Made by a program: the position numbers and the translations under genes | Part shown: positions 60,263 to 64,000 of the stretch, piece by piece | How positions within the stretch are numbered: position 1 is the first letter of the stretch | How the letters are laid out: the number at the start of each line of letters is the position of its first letter | Assembly: GCA_002344525.1 (NCBI GenBank) | Contig: DDTJ01000012.1 | Location: forward strand, 1 to 64,000 | From: Akkermansiaceae bacterium UBA2367 | GTDB taxonomy: Bacteria; Verrucomicrobiota; Verrucomicrobiia; Verrucomicrobiales; DEV007 | DNA length: 64,000 nt | Direction: 5' to 3' | Notes under the pieces: model-generated | The model's input: the letters and a program-made list of their open reading frames with translations, nothing else | Databases searched by the model: none | Told to the model about the DNA's origin: nothing

Positions 60263-61432
60263 ATGAGACCCCTTCTCCTCGCCTTTCTCGCCGCGAATGT
60301 CGCGGTGGCCCACGCCGAGAATCCGCCGAAACGGACCAAGGGCTTTTTCGGCTTCGGAGCGCCGCCATCCGACCAGATTTCGGGCGATCTTTTCCCCCAA
60401 TCCGGTGGCGGTTCTCCTTTGTCGCGAAAGGCCGCATCCGCCAATTCGCGGGATGAAGGGATCTTCCGGGGTGGCAAACCCCAAAAAGTCGAACCCGTCT
60501 CCTATGTCATCGAGGACGGGCGACGCGTCGAGAAGCCCCTTCCCGTCGCCATCGAAACGGCGACGGAACGGCCCACCGCCAAGCCCACCAAGGAGAAAGC
60601 CCTCTCGAAGCCGACGGTGGCGGAACCCCTTCCCGACGCCGTCCTCGCCGCCACCGTGGCGGGAGAGGAGAAGGAGAAAAAACGCGGTTGGTTCGGTTTC
60701 GGCAAGCGCGAGGCCGATCCCGTCGTCGCCCCGGTCCCGGTGGCGGCTCCCCTGCTCACCGCCTCTCCCGTCGCGCCCGCACCGGCTCCGCCAGTGGCGA
60801 AACCCGCCGTCGCTCCCGCGCCGAAGCCCGTTCCGGTCGCTGCCCCCTTGCCCTCGGCAGTCCCGCAGGAGGCCGCCGAAGCCCCGGCCTTCGCCGAAGC
60901 GGAGCGGGAGAAGTCCTTCCGCATTCCTTTCTTCGGACGCAAAAAGGCGGAGGTTCCGGCCCCGGCCCCGCCAGTCGCGGTCGAAATCCCCACCGCCGTT
61001 CCGGTGCCCATCGAAACCGCCGCCGCGCCCGCTCCGAAGCCATCCTCCTCGAAACCGACTTCCTCGGAGAAACCCGCTGCGAAGCCCGGAACGCCCGAAG
61101 TCGCCACCTTTGAAATCCGGCGCGACGACACGAAACCGGCACCTGCCAAAAAGGAGGAGAAGCCCGAACGCGACGGCGGCCTGCTCGCGCCCGTCGCCAA
61201 GCTCCGCCCGCCGAAGAAGGAAATCGACCTGACCGGGGCCGAGACCATCATCCAGAACGGCCAGATCGTCGGCGAATCGGAGAGTTCCTTCACCGCCGCG
61301 TCCGAGCCCAAGCCCTCCGGCCCGCGCCAAGCCCCGCAGGTCGTCAACGGGGTCACGACCTACACCTCGTGGGACGACGTGAACGCCGCCTCCACCACGG
61401 CGGCCGATCGCATCCTCAACCGCCTCCGTTGA
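60263..61432 (+). CDS. Proline/alanine-rich secreted protein with repeated aromatic-glycine motif
   Basis: A 389-residue protein with a short signal peptide (PLLLAFLAANVAVAHAE). Most of it is low-complexity Pro-Ala-Lys-Glu sequence with no domain. Three short motifs recur at intervals: KRTKGFFGFGAPP near residue 25, KKRGWFGFGKREAD near 140 and FRIPFFGRKKAE near 225, each followed by an acidic or basic cluster. The C-terminus (VVNGVTTYTSWDDVNAASTT) is more ordered. I know no such family. It lies between the propeller-cytochrome and ankyrin-transpeptidase genes and may be an envelope spacer or scaffold. Confidence 0.7.
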   Translation: MRPLLLAFLAANVAVAHAENPPKRTKGFFGFGAPPSDQISGDLFPQSGGGSPLSRKAASANSRDEGIFRGGKPQKVEPVSYVIEDGRRVEKPLPVAIETATERPTAKPTKEKALSKPTVAEPLPDAVLAATVAGEEKEKKRGWFGFGKREADPVVAPVPVAAPLLTASPVAPAPAPPVAKPAVAPAPKPVPVAAPLPSAVPQEAAEAPAFAEAEREKSFRIPFFGRKKAEVPAPAPPVAVEIPTAVPVPIETAAAPAPKPSSSKPTSSEKPAAKPGTPEVATFEIRRDDTKPAPAKKEEKPERDGGLLAPVAKLRPPKKEIDLTGAETIIQNGQIVGESESSFTAASEPKPSGPRQAPQVVNGVTTYTSWDDVNAASTTAADRILNRLR

Positions 61433-61480
61433 TTTCCTCCTTCGTCGCTCGGGTTGTTCAGCGAAGGTAGGGAAATCTGT

Positions 61481-61635
61481 GGGACGAGTCACCGACCTCG
61501 CTGGGCGTCATTTGGACGTTCGACCGGCCTCAACTGAGGCTGGCTACAAGCTGACGCGTCTTTCGGAGCAGAATCCTGTAGGCGAGGTCATTGACCTCGC
61601 TCTCGGGCTGTCTTTGGACATCCGACCCGACCTCA
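61481..61635 (+). repeat. GAGGTCATTGACCTC repeat (copies 2 and 3)
   Basis: Two tandem copies, 61481-61531 and 61580-61635. Copy 3 has the intact palindrome GCGAGGTCATTGACCTCGC (61582-61600); copy 2 reads GACGAGTCACCGACCTCGC. Each is followed by a G(G/T)CGTC/TGTC block, TTTGGAC and a closing CCTCA. Copy 1 is at 47724-47783 on the minus strand. Apart from these copies the 61433-61686 gap shows nothing else. Confidence 0.75.
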
Positions 61636-61686
61636 CTACACCTGGCGCGTTTTCCCACCCTCGCAAGGGGGATGGAAAGCCCCCCG

Positions 61687-64000
61687 TCACGGCTGGATCA
61701 CCGCGTAGTCGCCGACTTCGAGCTTCCCGAAGAGATGCTGGGCTCCGCCGTAGGGCAGTCGGATGCAGCCGTGCGAGGCGGGATAGCCGGGAAGTTGCCC
61801 TTGATGGAGGCCGAAGGCCGAGAAGCTGAACCGCTGGAAGAACGGCATGCTGGAGTGGTAGATCGTCGAAGTGTGGTGGCGGTTCTTGTCGCTGATGACA
61901 TACTCCCCGGGCGGGGTGCGGTAACCCGCCCTCCCCGTCGAACAAGGGGTGCTGTAGGTCGCGACCCCGTTCTCGTAGAGGGTGACCCGCTGGCTGGAGA
62001 GATCGACGACGACGTAGCGCGGCTGGGGATTGGGCACTTTCCCGATCAGGCAGATCTGTTGCAGCCGCGTGTCTTTGAACCACGATCCGATGATCGCGCC
62101 GGAAAGATACCGTCGCGAATAGGCCCGCCCATTGGCCCCCGCGTCCATCAAGGCTTGGGCGATCACATGGTCGCGCTGGGCCGCCGCCAGCATGATGGGC
62201 CGGATGCGGCTGTCCACCTGGAGGTGGTAGCGGAAGGTGGTGCTCTCGAACTTGTCGCGGAACTCGGACCGGGCCGGGAGCTTCTCCTCCGCGTCGAGAT
62301 CGGCGCCCTCCCGGATCAGCGCGAGCGCCACGTCCCGCATCCGGTTCGCGATGGCCCAGCCGAGCAGGGTGTGGCCGTCGCCCGCCTTCACCCCCTTGAC
62401 CGTGGCACCCTTGTCGACGAGGGCGAGGGCGACGTCGGAGTTGCCTTCGCGGACGGCCTTGGAAAGCCAAGTCTCGTTCGCGTCGAAACGGGCGTCCGGG
62501 TCGGCCCCGCCGTCGAGCAGCTCCCGCGCCGCCGCGTACCGCTCGTTGGTGAGGCAGTAGTCGAGGGGGTCCTGCCCGTCCGGTCCCGGCTGACGAGGAT
62601 TGCCTCCCGCCGCGAGAATGAGGCGGATGAGGTCGTCCTGCCCCGTGAGAAGGGCCGCCCAAAGATTGTCGCCGATCTTCGCCCCCGCCGCGAGCAAGGT
62701 GCGCACCGCTCCGGTGGCCCCTTCGCGCACGGCCACGTCGAAGACCCGCTCCTCCCTCCCGGGGAGGGTCGATTCGGGATCGGCCCCCGCTTGGAGGAGC
62801 AGGCTCATGAGCGGGTCGTCGCGCAATTCGTAGGATTTCGCCAGCAGGGCCTGCTTGTCGAGGACCGCCCCGGCGGAAATGAGCTGGTGGGCGATGGCGA
62901 CATTGCCGAGGGAGACGGCGGCGTGCAGGGGCGTCTCGCCACCCTCGGCGGCGAAAGAGGGGTCGACCCCGTTTCCGAGGAGGAGGCCGACGAAATCCAG
63001 ATCCTCGCTCCCGACAGCGGCGAGCAGGGGCGAGCGCCGCTCCGAGGAGAGGATCTGGCAGTTCGCCCCATGCTTGAGGAGACGGGCGGCAAGGTCGCGG
63101 TCGCCTGCCGCGACGGCCTCGTAGAGGAGCGGTTCGCCGCCCGCGCCCGCGACTTCGGGGCTGGCCCCGGCCGCGAGGAGGGCGTCCTGCATCGCGCGGT
63201 CCCCTCTCGCCACGGCGAAGCTGAGGGCGGTCGTCTCCCGGCCTCCGTCGAGGGCTTTCGCATCGACCGCGGCCTTGCTGGCGAGGAGAAGGTCGAACTC
63301 CTCCCGGCTCCCCTCCGCGACCGCCTCGATCAGGAGGGGCTTGCCGGTGGTGCCGACGGTGTCCGGGCCCGCACCCGCCGCGAGGAGGCGCTTCATCCGT
63401 TCGAGATCCCCCTTGTCGGCGGCGACAGCGAGGGCGGTGACGGGATGGGCGCCCTTGTAATCGACATCCACCCCTTTGGCGACGAGGTAGTCGAACCTCT
63501 CGGCATCGTCGTCCCGCACCGCCGCAACGAGGAAGGGCAGCCCCGCCTCGACATCGACTTCAAGGGCTGCTCCTTTCTCCAAAAAACGGTCGGCGAGGGC
63601 GAAATTCCGGTCGCGCAAGGCCACGGCGAAAGGCGTTTCCCGCTCCGACTCGACCATGCGGTCGATCGACTCCGCGACCGAGTCCCTCTCCATCAGGAAA
63701 TCGACCGCTTGCTCCTTGCCCGACTTCACGGCGGCGAGCAAGGGCGTCAAGCCGCTGGGATCCCATGCGCCGAGGTTGATCCCCGCGATCTCAAGCTGCT
63801 CCAGCAGGATCAGCTCGCCCTTCCGCGCCGCCTCGATCGCGCTGGTCGGGGAAAGCTCGACCCCCCGCTCCGCGAGGAAACGCTTCGCCTTGCGAGTGAC
63901 TTCGTGGCGCAGGAAATAGTCAGTGACGATCGCGCCCCCCAGTAGCGAGAGCGTGAAAAGAGCGAGCAGGAAGGTGCGGAAGAACAGGGCGGCCGGATTC
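61687..64000 (-). CDS. Membrane-anchored ankyrin-repeat L,D-transpeptidase (5' partial)
   Basis: The frame stays open to the window edge, so the true start lies beyond it. The visible N-terminus holds a transmembrane helix (LFFRTFLLALFTLSLLGGAI) and a helical stretch, then about 15 ankyrin-type repeats (for example TPLLAAVKSGKEQAVDFLME, GGETPLHAAVSLGNVAIAHQ, GHTLLGWAIANRMRDVALAL). The last 130 residues are a YkuD L,D-transpeptidase domain: VDLSSQRVTLYENG, GYRTPPGEYVISDKNRHH and the catalytic SHGCIRLPYGGAQ with its cysteine. It probably makes 3-3 peptidoglycan cross-links or anchors proteins in the periplasm, with the ankyrin part as a protein-binding arm. The fusion is unusual. Confidence 0.92.
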   Translation of the reverse strand, partial: NPAALFFRTFLLALFTLSLLGGAIVTDYFLRHEVTRKAKRFLAERGVELSPTSAIEAARKGELILLEQLEIAGINLGAWDPSGLTPLLAAVKSGKEQAVDFLMERDSVAESIDRMVESERETPFAVALRDRNFALADRFLEKGAALEVDVEAGLPFLVAAVRDDDAERFDYLVAKGVDVDYKGAHPVTALAVAADKGDLERMKRLLAAGAGPDTVGTTGKPLLIEAVAEGSREEFDLLLASKAAVDAKALDGGRETTALSFAVARGDRAMQDALLAAGASPEVAGAGGEPLLYEAVAAGDRDLAARLLKHGANCQILSSERRSPLLAAVGSEDLDFVGLLLGNGVDPSFAAEGGETPLHAAVSLGNVAIAHQLISAGAVLDKQALLAKSYELRDDPLMSLLLQAGADPESTLPGREERVFDVAVREGATGAVRTLLAAGAKIGDNLWAALLTGQDDLIRLILAAGGNPRQPGPDGQDPLDYCLTNERYAAARELLDGGADPDARFDANETWLSKAVREGNSDVALALVDKGATVKGVKAGDGHTLLGWAIANRMRDVALALIREGADLDAEEKLPARSEFRDKFESTTFRYHLQVDSRIRPIMLAAAQRDHVIAQALMDAGANGRAYSRRYLSGAIIGSWFKDTRLQQICLIGKVPNPQPRYVVVDLSSQRVTLYENGVATYSTPCSTGRAGYRTPPGEYVISDKNRHHTSTIYHSSMPFFQRFSFSAFGLHQGQLPGYPASHGCIRLPYGGAQHLFGKLEVGDYAVIQP

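Overview
The window is 64 kb of GC-rich bacterial chromosome, almost fully coding, from a Gram-negative member of the PVC superphylum, most probably Verrucomicrobiota. The phylum call rests on gene content: a giant cytochrome/DUF1549/DUF1553 protein with its DUF1501 partner, a Pirellula/Verrucomicrobium-type propeller-HEAT-cytochrome c protein, a DUF1080 protein, a FAD oxidoreductase with a golvesin-like tail, a LamG-like protein and a cytochrome-SUMF1 fusion. An outer membrane with LPS is shown by lpxB, an LptF/LptG permease and a TonB-dependent receptor. No rRNA, tRNA, CRISPR array, IS transposase, integrase or phage gene was seen.

Layout. 1-9.9 kb: end of a cytochrome-SUMF1 protein, a CAP-domain lipoprotein, two small envelope proteins, a secreted FAD oxidoreductase and a secreted esterase, then a SulP anion transporter divergent from an AraC regulator, and a YwaF-like membrane protein. 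9.9-11.4 kb: a cluster of nested inverted repeats and an AbiEii-type nucleotidyltransferase with a small overlapping partner. 11.6-16.7 kb: iron uptake (siderophore receptor plus PepSY membrane protein), then a cell-wall amidase and an ankyrin-like protein. 16.7-24.5 kb: secreted hydrolases, nagA, and a copper monooxygenase/cytochrome overlapping a redoxin. 24.5-33.8 kb: a REP-like repeat cluster, TMEM43-like and DUF4112 proteins, an LptF/LptG permease, a TPP riboswitch with thiC, a decayed AbiEii-type module, an AbrB-Doc toxin-antitoxin pair and a CHAD protein.

34-44.4 kb: a 1713-residue cytochrome/WD40/DUF1549/DUF1553 protein and its DUF1501 partner, separated by three AT-richer genes for small membrane proteins; then a LamG-like and a DUF1080 protein. 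44.5-56.7 kb: mostly housekeeping and envelope genes (CNNM/CorC-like transporter, DUF423, NIPSNAP, FMN reductase, TraB-like, fused MFS/spermidine synthase, SDR, M28 peptidase, lpxB, sulfotransferase, gluQRS). 56.7-64 kb: an 1151-residue propeller-HEAT-cytochrome protein, a proline-rich secreted protein and an ankyrin-L,D-transpeptidase fusion that runs off the window.

Much of the secretome fits breakdown of complex, possibly sulfated or acetylated glycans plus periplasmic redox chemistry. The least-explained signals are non-coding: at least eight small dispersed palindromic repeat families, two of which share a module and so look mosaic, and a recurring -10-like hexamer 5-8 nt before start codons that suggests leaderless mRNAs. 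Functions are family assignments made by eye; no database search was run.
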